DNA of 54,379 nt from DATHWB01 sp035544575 (GTDB lineage Bacteria > Actinomycetota > Acidimicrobiia > Spongiisociales > ZC4RG35). The translations under genes were made by a program, and so were the position numbers. The DNA is taken from positions 1 to 54,379 of the forward strand of contig DATKEC010000059.1 of the NCBI GenBank assembly GCA_035544575.1, given 5' to 3'. Each line of letters starts with the position of its first letter. Position 1 is the first letter of the stretch. The notes beneath the pieces are model-generated. The model was given only the letters and a program-made list of their open reading frames with translations, had not been told where the DNA came from and searched no databases. This document shows positions 7,399 to 16,970 of the stretch, one piece after another.

Positions 7399-8650
7399 GT
7401 GGCGGTCTCCGAAGCACTGGCAGTGGGTTCTCTCGGCCCTCGTTCCGCTCGGAGGGGTCGGCGCCGTACTGACGTTCAACCGCCCGGGCGACTCGACGGG
7501 ATGGATCGCGGGCTCGGCGATCGCGTTCATGCTCGCGTCGCAGATCCGGGTGCCGTCTGCGGGGCGCAGCCACTTCACCGCCGGATACCTCATCGTGGCG
7601 GCGTTGCCATTCATCTCCACCAGCCAGGAGGCGGGCGTTCTGTCGCCACGGGAGATCGTCGTGGCGCTGTCGGCGGGGATCGCCTTGAGCTGGATCGTTC
7701 AGGCTGCCCGGGGAGACGACCAGCGACTGATCGTGATCAGCTTCCTCAAGCGTGGCCTCTCCTACGCCTCATTCATCGGCGCATACGCCCTGGCGAGCCG
7801 GTACCTCGACGACGCCCTGCTGCCTGACTGGCATGATGCCGCGTTGTTCGCGGCGGCGGCCGCCGCCGGATTCGGCGCCGAGGTGCTCACGAGTGCTGTC
7901 CTGAGGGCCGGCACCGCCGGGGCGGGGCCCCGGATGTTCTTCGCACTCGACGCCGCCCGGGACCTGAGTGTCTACGTGTCGCTGGTCGCCTCGGGTGCCC
8001 TCTTCGGTATTGCTTTCGAAGTGATCGGGTGGTGGGCGCTGGCGGTGGCGGCCCTGCCGTACGCATTCGCCCATGGCGCCTTCCGGCGGTACGTCGACGC
8101 CAGGAAGACCTACTCCCAGACGATGCGGTCCCTGGCGCGGATTCCCGAAGTGGCGGGACATTCGGATCAGGGCCACGCTGCCCGGACCGCCGAACTCGCG
8201 GTGGGCGTGGCCGCCGAGTTGGGGCTGCGCCCACGCGATGTCGACACCGTCGAGTACGCAGCCCTCTTGCACGACATCGGACGGATCTCCTTGAACGAGC
8301 CGAGCGTTCTCAGGATGGGCTTCACGGACAGCGACATCGCCAAGTGGGGTTCGGAGATCGTGGGCGAGACCTCCTATCTCGCCGAGGTCAGCGACGTCGT
8401 GCTCCGCCAGCACGAGCCATATCGGAATCCCGGGATGGAGTCGAATGTCGACGTCCCGGTCGCCGCCAAGATCGTCAAGGTTGCCAGCGCGTATGACGAG
8501 TCCACGCACGAACTCGGTTTCTCCCCGCTCGAGTCGATGGAAAAGCTCCACCGGGGCTCGGTCTACGACTACGACCCCGAAGTCGTGGCAGTCCTGCGTC
8601 GGCTGCTGGAACGGCGCGGGGAGTTCGATCGCCCGGTGAGCCGGCGCTGA
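7391..8650 (+). CDS. Second membrane-anchored HD-domain protein
   Basis: 419 residues, starting inside the previous gene. The N-terminal half has several hydrophobic helices (roughly residues 10-230). The C-terminal half has GHSDQGHAARTAEL and ALLHDIGR, giving the His294-Asp295 metal pair. No GYP motif is present; the usual site reads VVLRQHEPYRNPG. A paralogue of the upstream protein in layout but not closely alike in sequence, so the pair may form a heteromeric membrane sensor or hydrolase. Its stop codon abuts the stop of convergent DUF5317 with no spacer. Confidence 0.8.
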   Translation: MGEWRSPKHWQWVLSALVPLGGVGAVLTFNRPGDSTGWIAGSAIAFMLASQIRVPSAGRSHFTAGYLIVAALPFISTSQEAGVLSPREIVVALSAGIALSWIVQAARGDDQRLIVISFLKRGLSYASFIGAYALASRYLDDALLPDWHDAALFAAAAAAGFGAEVLTSAVLRAGTAGAGPRMFFALDAARDLSVYVSLVASGALFGIAFEVIGWWALAVAALPYAFAHGAFRRYVDARKTYSQTMRSLARIPEVAGHSDQGHAARTAELAVGVAAELGLRPRDVDTVEYAALLHDIGRISLNEPSVLRMGFTDSDIAKWGSEIVGETSYLAEVSDVVLRQHEPYRNPGMESNVDVPVAAKIVKVASAYDESTHELGFSPLESMEKLHRGSVYDYDPEVVAVLRRLLERRGEFDRPVSRR

Positions 8651-9229
8651 TCAACGCCCTCGGGTGGCAGATCCACCCTGCAGCTTGACGCCGGGCTTGA
8701 ACCAACGCACCGGACGGCGCAACTCTGCTTCGAGGAAGCGTCCCAATCCCACGGCCAGGAACACATCGCCGATGGAGATCACCGAACCCTGGTTTGCCAG
8801 CCGAATGGGGATCACGTCGCCCAGAAACGCCAGGACGGTGTCGGCGTCCATATCGGTATGCTTCGCCGCACTCGTCAGATCGGGCCCGCTGGCGGCGTAG
8901 CCCGAGGCGACTTCGACCGCGCCGGCCAGCACGGGCATCCCGCCGTTGAGCGCCATCACCGTGAAGTTCATGAGGACACCCACGCCCGCCAGCCACAGCC
9001 CTTCACGGTCCCGGTTGAGGATCATCATGACGAGCAGAGGAAGATACGAGGTCAGCACGAGATAGAACCCGATGTCGGGATCTATGCGACCGGCGATGCC
9101 CTGCATGGCGAATCCGAGAGGCAACAGCCACCACATCCGCAACCGGATATCGGCCAGATTGGTGAGGCGCCCCCTCCGCAACACCGCTACGGACATCGCC
9201 ACGATCAAGACGATGACGAGCCACAGCAT
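8651..9229 (-). CDS. DUF5317 family membrane protein
   Basis: 192 residues with about five or six hydrophobic segments. It starts MLWLVIVLIVAMSVAVLRRG, and the conserved block MNFTVMALNGGMPVLAGAVE is characteristic of DUF5317. Function unknown; homologues are common in actinobacteria and, as here, sit beside membrane HD-domain genes, so a shared signalling role is a reasonable inference. ATG at 9229 follows TAGCGT by 9 nt without a ribosome-binding site. Confidence 0.8.
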   Translation of the reverse strand: MLWLVIVLIVAMSVAVLRRGRLTNLADIRLRMWWLLPLGFAMQGIAGRIDPDIGFYLVLTSYLPLLVMMILNRDREGLWLAGVGVLMNFTVMALNGGMPVLAGAVEVASGYAASGPDLTSAAKHTDMDADTVLAFLGDVIPIRLANQGSVISIGDVFLAVGLGRFLEAELRRPVRWFKPGVKLQGGSATRGR

Positions 9230-9244
9230 ACAGATGGAACGCTA
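9230..9244 (-). promoter_or_regulatory. -10 box of a probable leaderless promoter
   Basis: Minus-strand TAGCGT (9244-9239), then 9 nt, then the ATG at 9229 of the DUF5317 gene. Confidence 0.45.
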
Positions 9245-9283
9245 TCACAGGCTCGTGCGGGCACAATGTGGGAGCACATGATC

Positions 9284-10039
9284 ATGTACGAATCCTCTGA
9301 TTCCGTCGCCACCTTGACGATCAACGACCCGGAGCGGCGCAATCCGCTGGGTGACGAGGCGATCGAAGGTCTCATCGACGGTGTCGGTCGGGCCCTGGGC
9401 GATCACGAGGTCTCGGTGATCGTGATCACGGGAGCAGGGGTGGCGTTCAGTGCCGGCGGGGACCTGGCGTCGGGATTCTTCGACGACCCGGTGGGCCGTC
9501 ATGCCGAGAGAGGCCGTTTCGCTCACCTGCTTCGCCAGCTCTGGCGCGGTGGGAAGCCAACCGTGGCCCGTGTCAACGGCCACGCCCTCGCCGGTGGTTT
9601 CGGTCTCGCCGTTGCCTGCGACATCACTCTGTGCGTCGACAGTGCGAAGTTGGGCGTGCCTGAGGTCAAGGTGGGTCTGTGGCCGATGATGATCACCGCC
9701 GCACTGCTGAGGGCGATGCCGCAGAAGGCGGCGCTCGAATTGATGCTGACCGGACGCACGATCACGCCTGAGGAGGCCCTTCGTCTCGGAGCCGTATCGC
9801 GGGTGGTTCCGGCATCGATGCTGGACACCGCGGTGGAGGAGACCCTGGCCGCGCTTCGCAATGCCCCGTCGTCGATGATGCTCGGTCGCGACGCTTTCAT
9901 GGCGGTGTCCTCCACCGATCCCGACACGGCGCTCGATCGGCTGCAGGCCGGTCTCACGGCGGTGGCTGGTACTCGGGACGCCCGCGAGGGTGTCACCGCC
10001 TTCGCCGAGAAGCGCCCGCCGGCCTTCGGCGGCCACTGA
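9284..10039 (+). CDS. Enoyl-CoA hydratase/isomerase family protein (crotonase fold)
   Basis: 251 residues. Crotonase motifs are clear: INDPERRNPLGD near the N-terminus, AFSAGGDL of the first oxyanion-hole loop, then GHALAGGFGLAVACD of the second. The residue at the position of hydratase Glu144 lies in LGVPEVKVGLWP, so some acid residue is kept, but the exact reaction (hydratase, isomerase or hydrolase) cannot be set. Three in-frame ATGs (9266, 9278, 9284) are possible; I chose 9284 because GGGAG (9270-9274) is 9 nt before it, while it is too close to 9278. Confidence 0.85.
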   Translation: MYESSDSVATLTINDPERRNPLGDEAIEGLIDGVGRALGDHEVSVIVITGAGVAFSAGGDLASGFFDDPVGRHAERGRFAHLLRQLWRGGKPTVARVNGHALAGGFGLAVACDITLCVDSAKLGVPEVKVGLWPMMITAALLRAMPQKAALELMLTGRTITPEEALRLGAVSRVVPASMLDTAVEETLAALRNAPSSMMLGRDAFMAVSSTDPDTALDRLQAGLTAVAGTRDAREGVTAFAEKRPPAFGGH

Positions 10040-10043
10040 CGCG

Positions 10044-10071
10044 TTGCACAGACCCCGGCCACCGATAGCCT
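10044..10071 (+). promoter_or_regulatory. Leaderless promoter of the sortase gene
   Basis: TTGCAC (10044-10049), a 16-nt spacer and TAGCCT (10066-10071), followed 6 nt later by the GTG start at 10078. No ribosome-binding site. Confidence 0.55.
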
Positions 10072-10077
10072 GACTTC

Positions 10078-10794
10078 GTGCGGAGAAAGATTCGGATTGC
10101 GGGATTCGCGATGGTGTGGACGGGCGTGCTCACGCTCGGCATCGTCGCGTATCAGCTCGTCGTCACCGATCTCATCAACGATCGAGTCCAGTCCGAGGCG
10201 CGCCAGGTCTTGGACGACGACCTCGCCATCCGCCGCGACGGCCTGGCAAGCCCGGTGTCGGTCACGGTGCCGCCTGAGACCACCGGGACGACTCAGGCAG
10301 CGGACATCGAGACCATCGAATTCCATCCGGAGGAACCGGTCGAGGAGGGTGAGGCACTGGGTGCGATCCGGATCCCCTCGATCGACGTGGATTGGGTGTT
10401 GTTCGGAGGTGTTCTACCGGCCACGTTGAACCAGGGTCCGGGCCACATGCCGTGGACCCCCCTCCCCGGCCAGCCCGGGAACGCAGTGATATCGGGCCAT
10501 CGCACCACCTACGGCGCCCCGTTCTTCGATCTCGACCAACTCGTCGCAGGCGACGTCATCGAGGTGGAAACCGCGATCGGAGTCCACACCTACACCGTGC
10601 GGGACACGATCATCGTGACCGCCACCGATGTCTGGGTCACAGATCCGAAGCCTGGGGCGTGGCTCACGCTCACGACGTGTCACCCGAAGTTCTCGGCCGC
10701 TCAACGACTGATCGTCCAAGCCGAACTCACTGCGGGTCCCAATCTCGACTACGCCGAGTTCCTGTTCGAGACCCAGTTCAGCGACGTTTCGTGA
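10078..10794 (+). CDS. Class E sortase
   Basis: 238 residues. An N-terminal membrane anchor (about residues 9-28) is followed by an acidic, Thr-rich linker and the sortase beta-barrel. The catalytic His is in VISGHRTTYGAPF, the Cys in LTLTTCHPKFSAAQRL, and the Arg follows the Cys as in other sortases. Sortases cut a C-terminal sorting signal of exported proteins and attach them to the cell wall or to each other. Class E enzymes of high-GC Gram-positives typically prefer LAxTG-like signals (family knowledge). No substrate gene with such a signal is adjacent. Starts with GTG. Confidence 0.9.
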   Translation: MRRKIRIAGFAMVWTGVLTLGIVAYQLVVTDLINDRVQSEARQVLDDDLAIRRDGLASPVSVTVPPETTGTTQAADIETIEFHPEEPVEEGEALGAIRIPSIDVDWVLFGGVLPATLNQGPGHMPWTPLPGQPGNAVISGHRTTYGAPFFDLDQLVAGDVIEVETAIGVHTYTVRDTIIVTATDVWVTDPKPGAWLTLTTCHPKFSAAQRLIVQAELTAGPNLDYAEFLFETQFSDVS

Positions 10795-11352
10795 TCAGCC
10801 GAGTCCGGCCGTGACTGATTCCAGCTCGTCGGCGGTGACACCGCCCGGCTTCGACCACCGGATGACCCCGGTGGAGTCGATCAGGATCGTGAACGGCATC
10901 CCGACCGACGGGTACAGGTCTCGCAGTCTTCCGGTGGCGTCCACGCCCACGAGGTAGGTCGGTTTGAGCTCGTCGGCCAGCCGGCGAGCATCGGCCGGTT
11001 GGTCGTTCACGGCCACGCCGACGACTGCGAGCGTTGGATGAGAGTCCGAGAAGGCTGACAGTTCGGGGATCTCCTCGCGGCAGGGGATGCACCAGCTCGC
11101 CCACAGGTTGAGCACGACAGGTCTGCCGTCCTCGACGAGGTGACTCGACAGGCGCCACTCGGTCCCGTCGAATCCCATGAGCACGACTTCGGGGGCGACA
11201 CCGGAGAGGCTCCCATCGGTGTCGCCGGGGTCGCCGAGAGCCTGGGCAACGAGGAGACCGATGGCGATCACCGCCACGAAGACGAGCGTCAGCCGTCCCC
11301 GTGCCGGCGCCAGCGGCTCGGGGAACACGTCGTCGCGATCGGCGGTTGGCAT
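10795..11352 (-). CDS. TlpA-like thioredoxin-fold lipoprotein-type or membrane-anchored redox protein
   Basis: 185 residues. One N-terminal transmembrane segment (about residues 19-37) is followed by an AhpC-TSA/Redoxin domain. NLWASWCIPCREEIPEL carries the CxxC pair, and VGMPFTILIDSTGVI holds the cis-Pro. Such proteins reduce disulfides outside the membrane, often for cytochrome c maturation, though no ccm/ccs gene is adjacent. It is divergent from the molybdopterin oxidoreductase gene and shares an overlapping -10 element with it. Confidence 0.85.
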   Translation of the reverse strand: MPTADRDDVFPEPLAPARGRLTLVFVAVIAIGLLVAQALGDPGDTDGSLSGVAPEVVLMGFDGTEWRLSSHLVEDGRPVVLNLWASWCIPCREEIPELSAFSDSHPTLAVVGVAVNDQPADARRLADELKPTYLVGVDATGRLRDLYPSVGMPFTILIDSTGVIRWSKPGGVTADELESVTAGLG

Positions 11353-11359
11353 CTCCGGA

Positions 11360-11366
11360 TAGGGTA
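11360..11366. promoter_or_regulatory. Symmetric shared -10 element of a bidirectional promoter
   Basis: The heptamer TAGGGTA reads TAGGGT on the plus strand (11360-11365) and TACCCT on the minus strand (11366-11361). The minus-strand box is 8 nt before the ATG at 11352 (leaderless). The plus-strand box is 28 nt before the GTG at 11394, which has its own AAAGAGG ribosome-binding site. Confidence 0.45.
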
Positions 11367-11393
11367 TTGGCTGGCGGTGAGAAAGAGGTGGGC

Positions 11394-12005
11394 GTGGCGT
11401 TCTTCAAAGGTCGAGATTCCGATCTGGCAGCGGCGGGGATCGACCCGGCCCGGGTGCCCCCCGGCCAGTACGTGACAGACCGGTTCCCGGTCCTCCACGC
11501 CGGTTCCACGCCCAAGATCGATATCGCCACATGGGACTTCACGGTCGAAGGCCTCGTCGCCGAGGGAGCTACGTTCACGCTCGACCAGATCAAGGCGATG
11601 CCCGCCTCCGACAAGACCCACGACATCCACTGCGTCACCAAGTGGTCCAAGCTCGAGACCGCGTGGCACGGGGTGGAAGTCGTCGAACTCATGTCGCGGT
11701 TCGAGATCTCCCCGACTGCCAGTCACGTACTGGTGCGGGCAGAACACGGATTCACCGCGAATCTTCCCCTGGACGACTTTCTCCGCCCTGACAACCTGCT
11801 GGCCTGGCAGTACGGGGGTGAGGACCTGGAGCTCGATCACGGTTGGCCGTTGCGCCTGGTGGTACCGCACCTGTACTTCTGGAAGTCGGTCAAGTGGGTT
11901 CGAGGGTTCCGATTCCTCGACCACGACGAGCCGGGCTTCTGGGAGCGGAACGGCTACCACATGTATGGCGACCCCTTCCGCGAACAGCGGTATTGGGGAG
12001 ACTGA
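11394..12005 (+). CDS. Sulfite oxidase-like molybdopterin-dependent oxidoreductase
   Basis: 203 residues with one oxidoreductase molybdopterin-binding domain. The Mo-ligating Cys is in HDIHCVTKWSKLETAWHGV, and WPLRLVVPHLYFWKSVKWVRG is the conserved distal cofactor-binding segment. It lacks the Tat signal of MsrP/YedY and the dimerisation domain of full sulfite oxidases, so it is a minimal cytoplasmic member with an unknown substrate. The GTG start at 11394 follows AAAGAGG; the longer frame upstream overlaps the shared promoter. The MenE-like gene follows 6 nt downstream, so they are co-transcribed. Confidence 0.85.
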   Translation: MAFFKGRDSDLAAAGIDPARVPPGQYVTDRFPVLHAGSTPKIDIATWDFTVEGLVAEGATFTLDQIKAMPASDKTHDIHCVTKWSKLETAWHGVEVVELMSRFEISPTASHVLVRAEHGFTANLPLDDFLRPDNLLAWQYGGEDLELDHGWPLRLVVPHLYFWKSVKWVRGFRFLDHDEPGFWERNGYHMYGDPFREQRYWGD

Positions 12006-12011
12006 GGGCGC

Positions 12012-13307
12012 TTGGACTGGCTTGCTCGTTGGGCACGTGACCGGCCGTCGCATCCATTCCTGATCCGTGGACCGGAGTCGATCGATTTCGCGACCGCAGA
12101 CCGACGCGTCGGACGACTCGTCGGAGGTCTCCGTCATCGTTTCGAGGTTGGTTCGCGGCTGGGTGTCGCGATGCGGCCGACCATCGAGGACCTCCTCGTG
12201 GCGCTGGCGGTGCAGGCGTCGGGGATGGTCCTCGTCCCGCTCCCCGCCGCCGCGACCGACGAGGAGCGGACGGCGCTCGGTCTGCGGGCCGGTGTGACAC
12301 AGATCGTCGCGCCCGAAGATGCCCTGGATGGTTCTCCGACGCCCGTGGAGAACAGTCCGGATGACACCTCGGTGGCGATCTTCACCTCCGGTACCAGCGG
12401 AGTGCCGCGGGCGGTCCGGCTCACGTGGGCCAACATCGAGGCGAGCGCCGCGGCGTCGGCTCTTCATCTGGGCCAAGGAGTCGACGACCGGTGGCTGGCG
12501 GTACTGCCACTGCATCATGTCGGGGGGCTCTCGATCCTGTGGCGATCTGCCCGGCAGGGGTCCACCGTGGTGCTCGCTCCCGGGTTCGAAGCCCACCACG
12601 TCGCGCGGCTTCTCACGGGTGGTCAGGTCAGCCTCGGTTCTTTCGTGTCTGCGATGCTGGAGAGGCTGGTTGACGTCGGGATGGGTCGTGCGCGGGGATT
12701 CCGCTACGGCCTGGTAGGTGGCGGGCCGGTCACCGAGAGGGCCCTCACGGTAGGCGGAATGCGGCTGCTCGCGACCTACGGGATGACCGAGACGGCCTCA
12801 CAAGTGGCGACTGCTGATCCCGCCGATCCGCTCCCCGATCGACTCGTCGTCCTCGAAGGGGTCGACATCCGGCTCGACGAATCCGACCGGATCGTGGTCG
12901 ACGGGGCGATGGTGTCCCCGGGCGACCTCGATGGCCCAGACCGCACCGGCCCGCTCGTGACGAGCGATCTCGGACGGATGCACGACGGACGGCTGGAGGT
13001 GACGGGCCGGGCAGACACCGTCATCGTCACGGGAGGCGAGAACGTGATGCCCGAGCGTGTGGAGCGCATCGCCGCGGGTTTGCCCGGTGCGGGAGAGGTG
13101 GCGGTGGTCGGACTGGACGATGAGCGGTGGGGTGCAGTGGTGGCCGCCGCCTACACGGGTACGGCGGAGCCGGCCGAACTCGACGCGGCCATGCGGGTGC
13201 GGGTGGCAGGTCACGAAGTCCCCAGACGCTGGCTCAGGGTGGCATCGATACCGATGGCCGGCATCGGAAAGGTCGATCGCCGCGCGGTGGCATCTCTCTT
13301 CGACTAG
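12012..13307 (+). CDS. menE: AMP-dependent ligase, o-succinylbenzoate-CoA ligase-like (MenE)
   Basis: 431 residues of the ANL adenylate-forming superfamily. The AMP-binding P-loop is IFTSGTSGVPRAV, and LPLHHVGGLSIL, YGMTETASQ and the C-terminal hinge VTGRADTVIVTGGENVMPE are all present. The final catalytic Lys region is IGKVDRRAV. The short length and PLHHVGGL motif fit MenE of menaquinone biosynthesis, which makes o-succinylbenzoyl-CoA. No other men gene is next to it, so another small acyl-CoA ligase function remains possible. TTG start at 12012; the 3' end overlaps arfB by 4 bases, tail to tail. Confidence 0.75.
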   Translation: MDWLARWARDRPSHPFLIRGPESIDFATADRRVGRLVGGLRHRFEVGSRLGVAMRPTIEDLLVALAVQASGMVLVPLPAAATDEERTALGLRAGVTQIVAPEDALDGSPTPVENSPDDTSVAIFTSGTSGVPRAVRLTWANIEASAAASALHLGQGVDDRWLAVLPLHHVGGLSILWRSARQGSTVVLAPGFEAHHVARLLTGGQVSLGSFVSAMLERLVDVGMGRARGFRYGLVGGGPVTERALTVGGMRLLATYGMTETASQVATADPADPLPDRLVVLEGVDIRLDESDRIVVDGAMVSPGDLDGPDRTGPLVTSDLGRMHDGRLEVTGRADTVIVTGGENVMPERVERIAAGLPGAGEVAVVGLDDERWGAVVAAAYTGTAEPAELDAAMRVRVAGHEVPRRWLRVASIPMAGIGKVDRRAVASLFD

Positions 13308-13726
13308 TCCGCGTCTGGTTTGCGGCGCAGGCTCTTCTTCTCGCTGCGGGCGCGCTTGTCTTCGAGACGACGGCGCTTGGCGGCGCGCGTGGGCTTGGTG
13401 TCACGTCGAGGTTTGGGCTGCTTCATGGCTTCGGTCAGCAGATCGCGGAGCCGGGCGCGGGCGAGCATCCGGTTCCTGAACTGCGATCTGCTGTCTGCCA
13501 CCGATACGACCACCGGCTCGGAGCCCAACCGTTCGACCATCCGGTGATGCACATCGCCTGGAAATGCGCGCGTGGCCGCCAGGTCGAAGACGAGGTCGGC
13601 GCGGGTGTTCGAGCGGTTGGCGTGTTGGCCGCCGGGGCCGCCCGACGTCGAGAACCGCCACTCGAGCTCAGCGGACGGGATCGTCCAATCCGCCACCTCG
13701 AGGTCGTCGTCGGGCGCCGCTGGCAC
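13304..13726 (-). CDS. arfB: Alternative ribosome-rescue factor / peptidyl-tRNA hydrolase ArfB
   Basis: 140 residues. The N-terminal release-factor-like domain has the GGQ motif in TSGGPGGQHANRSNTR, which hydrolyses peptidyl-tRNA in the ribosome. A basic tail (KPRRDTKPTRAAKRRRLE and further) fits the mRNA entry channel of stalled ribosomes. There is no codon-recognition domain, which separates it from RF1/RF2. The GTG start at 13726 directly follows the ino1 stop codon, so it is probably coupled to ino1. Confidence 0.9.
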   Translation of the reverse strand: MPAAPDDDLEVADWTIPSAELEWRFSTSGGPGGQHANRSNTRADLVFDLAATRAFPGDVHHRMVERLGSEPVVVSVADSRSQFRNRMLARARLRDLLTEAMKQPKPRRDTKPTRAAKRRRLEDKRARSEKKSLRRKPDAD

Positions 13727-15043
<1,317 letters not shown>

Positions 15044-15116
15044 AGGGACTCCTGGTTCGATCGCGGTTCGCCAGACCATAAACCCCACCGACCGTGGCAC
15101 CGAAAGGTGCTCCGGG

Positions 15117-15122
15117 TACCAT
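15117..15122 (+). promoter_or_regulatory. -10 box of a probable leaderless promoter
   Basis: TACCAT, then 7 nt, then the GTG start at 15130; no ribosome-binding site. It lies 74 nt upstream of the divergent ino1 start. Confidence 0.5.
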
Positions 15123-15129
15123 CGCCGCC

Positions 15130-15567
15130 GTGACCACCGAAGAGATCAAACCCACCGTCGACTTCGCCCTGCTCGCCGACGCCGTACAAGTGGTGCAGGG
15201 CAAGCTCTATGTCCTCGGTGGCGGATGGGACACCCTGTTCGTCACGCAGTTCCCTGCTCGCTATCCGACGCTCGGTCTCGGCCTGCGGGTTCGGGTCCCG
15301 TGGAGTTGGACGGACCAGGTCCTCGTGATCGGGGTGGACCTCCAGGACGAGGACGGCGGTCGGGTGCTCCCGACACCGCCGGTTGCCCAAGGGGTCAAGG
15401 TCGCCCGGCCTCAGGGCATCCCCGAAGGCAGTGATGTGGGCGTGGCCCGCTCGTTCACCTTCAACAACATTTCGTTTCCCTCGGCCGGTGCGTTCTCGTT
15501 CGTGGTGACTCTGAACAACGAGGTCGCCTCCCGTCTCCGCTTCTCGGTTCGTCCGAGACCGTCTTGA
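15130..15567 (+). CDS. Hypothetical protein, DUF6941-like
   Basis: 145 residues, one all-beta looking domain. The N-terminal ALLADAVQVVQGKLYVLGGGW pattern is typical of a small family of bacterial proteins of unknown role annotated DUF6941; my assignment is from memory of that motif. There is no signal peptide or membrane segment. It is translated in a coupled series with the next two genes (TTGA and GTGA overlaps). Confidence 0.65.
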   Translation: MTTEEIKPTVDFALLADAVQVVQGKLYVLGGGWDTLFVTQFPARYPTLGLGLRVRVPWSWTDQVLVIGVDLQDEDGGRVLPTPPVAQGVKVARPQGIPEGSDVGVARSFTFNNISFPSAGAFSFVVTLNNEVASRLRFSVRPRPS

Positions 15568-16187
15568 GCGGATCGCCCGAGCGGTTGGCCATGTTCCCGC
15601 TGGGAACGGTGATATTTCCGTACTCGGGTGTTCCCCTCCGCGTGTTCGAGCCTCGCTATGTCGTCCTGCTCGAGGCGGTGCTGTCCGACCAGAACACATT
15701 TGGGTCCGTCCTCATCGAGCGGGGATTCGAGGTGGGCGGCGGCGATGTGCGCAGCGCCGTCGGCACGCGGTTGCGGGTGCTGGCTCATCAGGACCTCCCG
15801 GACGGACATCATGCGATCCTGGTGGCGGGAGTCGAACGGATCCGAGTCATCGAGTGGCTGGAGGATGATCCGCACCCGTGGGCGGTCGTCGAGCCCTTCC
15901 CGGACGTCGACGGGGAGGTCATCGACTTGCGCGCAGGTGTCTGCAGCCGGCTCGAGCGCATGTTGGCGATGGCGTCCGAGCTCGGCGCCGACACCGCCGA
16001 CGTCGATCTCGACGTGGGCGAGGACCCGGTGGCGATGTCCTATCAGCTGGCCGCTCTCGTGCCTGTGACAGCACTCGACTCCTATGCGCTCCTGTGCGCG
16101 CCCGGACCGCGGGAGAGGATGCAGCTGGCGGCGGGCCTCCTCGACGACCAGATCGAGCTGATCCGTCTGCGATTGTCGGGCTCGTGA
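15564..16187 (+). CDS. Lon N-terminal (substrate-binding) domain protein
   Basis: 207 residues. MFPLGTVIFPYSGVPLRVFEPRY is the signature of the Lon protease N-terminal domain (LON/PUA-like), here without the ATPase and protease parts. Stand-alone members may bind misfolded or unassembled proteins, but their function is not established. The start is TTG at 15564, overlapping the previous stop (TTGA). The last codons overlap the HAD gene (GTGA). Confidence 0.8.
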   Translation: MSGSPERLAMFPLGTVIFPYSGVPLRVFEPRYVVLLEAVLSDQNTFGSVLIERGFEVGGGDVRSAVGTRLRVLAHQDLPDGHHAILVAGVERIRVIEWLEDDPHPWAVVEPFPDVDGEVIDLRAGVCSRLERMLAMASELGADTADVDLDVGEDPVAMSYQLAALVPVTALDSYALLCAPGPRERMQLAAGLLDDQIELIRLRLSGS

Positions 16188-16786
16188 CACTCCAGGCGGC
16201 GATCTTCGACCTGGGGGGAGTGGTTCTGGACTCTCCGCTCGGCGCCATCGCGGCATTCGAGAGGCGGACCGGCATCCCGGCCGGCACGGTGAACTCCATG
16301 GTCGTGGCCACGGGTGACGACGGGGCATGGGCGCGGCACGAACGCGGCGAAGTCCCCCACGATCTGTTCCTGAAGCTGCTTCGCGCAGAGTTCGAGATCG
16401 GCGGCCATGACATCGACACCGCAGCCCTGATGGCCGACGTCGATGGATCGATACGTGTGCGGCCGCGCATGGTCCGGTTGGTCGACCAACTGCGACGCGC
16501 CGGCGTCCGCGTGGCGGCTCTCACCAACAATTGGACACCGTTTGGACCCGACGGGATCGCCCGTCATTTCGACGTGATTGTCGAGTCGGTGCTCGAAGGG
16601 ACGCGCAAGCCGGAGCGGCGGATCTACGAGATCACGCTGGAGCGACTGGGCGTCGAAGCCCAGCACTGTGTGATGTTGGATGATCTCGGACCGAACCTGA
16701 AGCCGGCCCGAGACATGGGCATGACGACGATCAAGGTCACGTCGGTGGAGCAGGCAATCGCCGAGATCGACGCACTGTTCGTATGA
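16184..16786 (+). CDS. HAD-family hydrolase (subfamily IA)
   Basis: 200 residues. Motif I is AIFDLGGVVLD with the nucleophilic Asp; the second acidic residue is replaced by Gly, as in epoxide-hydrolase/ACAD10-type HADs. Motif II is ALTNN, the motif III Lys is in GTRKPERRIYE, and motif IV is VMLDDLGPNLKPARDMGM. The substrate is probably a small phosphate ester. GTG at 16184 overlaps the upstream stop; the longer frame open to 15878 is an artefact of overlap with the Lon-domain gene. Confidence 0.85.
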   Translation: MTLQAAIFDLGGVVLDSPLGAIAAFERRTGIPAGTVNSMVVATGDDGAWARHERGEVPHDLFLKLLRAEFEIGGHDIDTAALMADVDGSIRVRPRMVRLVDQLRRAGVRVAALTNNWTPFGPDGIARHFDVIVESVLEGTRKPERRIYEITLERLGVEAQHCVMLDDLGPNLKPARDMGMTTIKVTSVEQAIAEIDALFV

Positions 16787-16842
16787 CTCAAGCCGGGGCT
16801 CTTTCGTACCGATAGGAGGTTCCTGACCCGTTCCAGCCAGGG

Positions 16843-16913
16843 GATCGACGGAAACGTCGAATCTGGGGGATGCGGCACAGGCAAAACCGTCGGGCTACCC
16901 GCCCGACGGTTTT
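16843..16913 (+). terminator. GAAA-capped hairpin followed by a strong terminator-like hairpin
   Basis: TCGACG (16845-16850), a GAAA loop (16851-16854) and CGTCGA (16855-16860) form a tetraloop hairpin. Downstream, AAAACCGTCGGGC (16883-16895) and GCCCGACGGTTTT (16901-16913) form a perfect 13-bp stem with a 5-nt loop, ending in four T. It may terminate the upstream operon in both directions, or act as an attenuator for the M23 gene 57 nt downstream. Confidence 0.6.
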
Positions 16914-16970
16914 GACGTTCTCGACCGACTTGGCCAGGATGCCCGGCTCCCCCCACGAGGTACTCGACAA

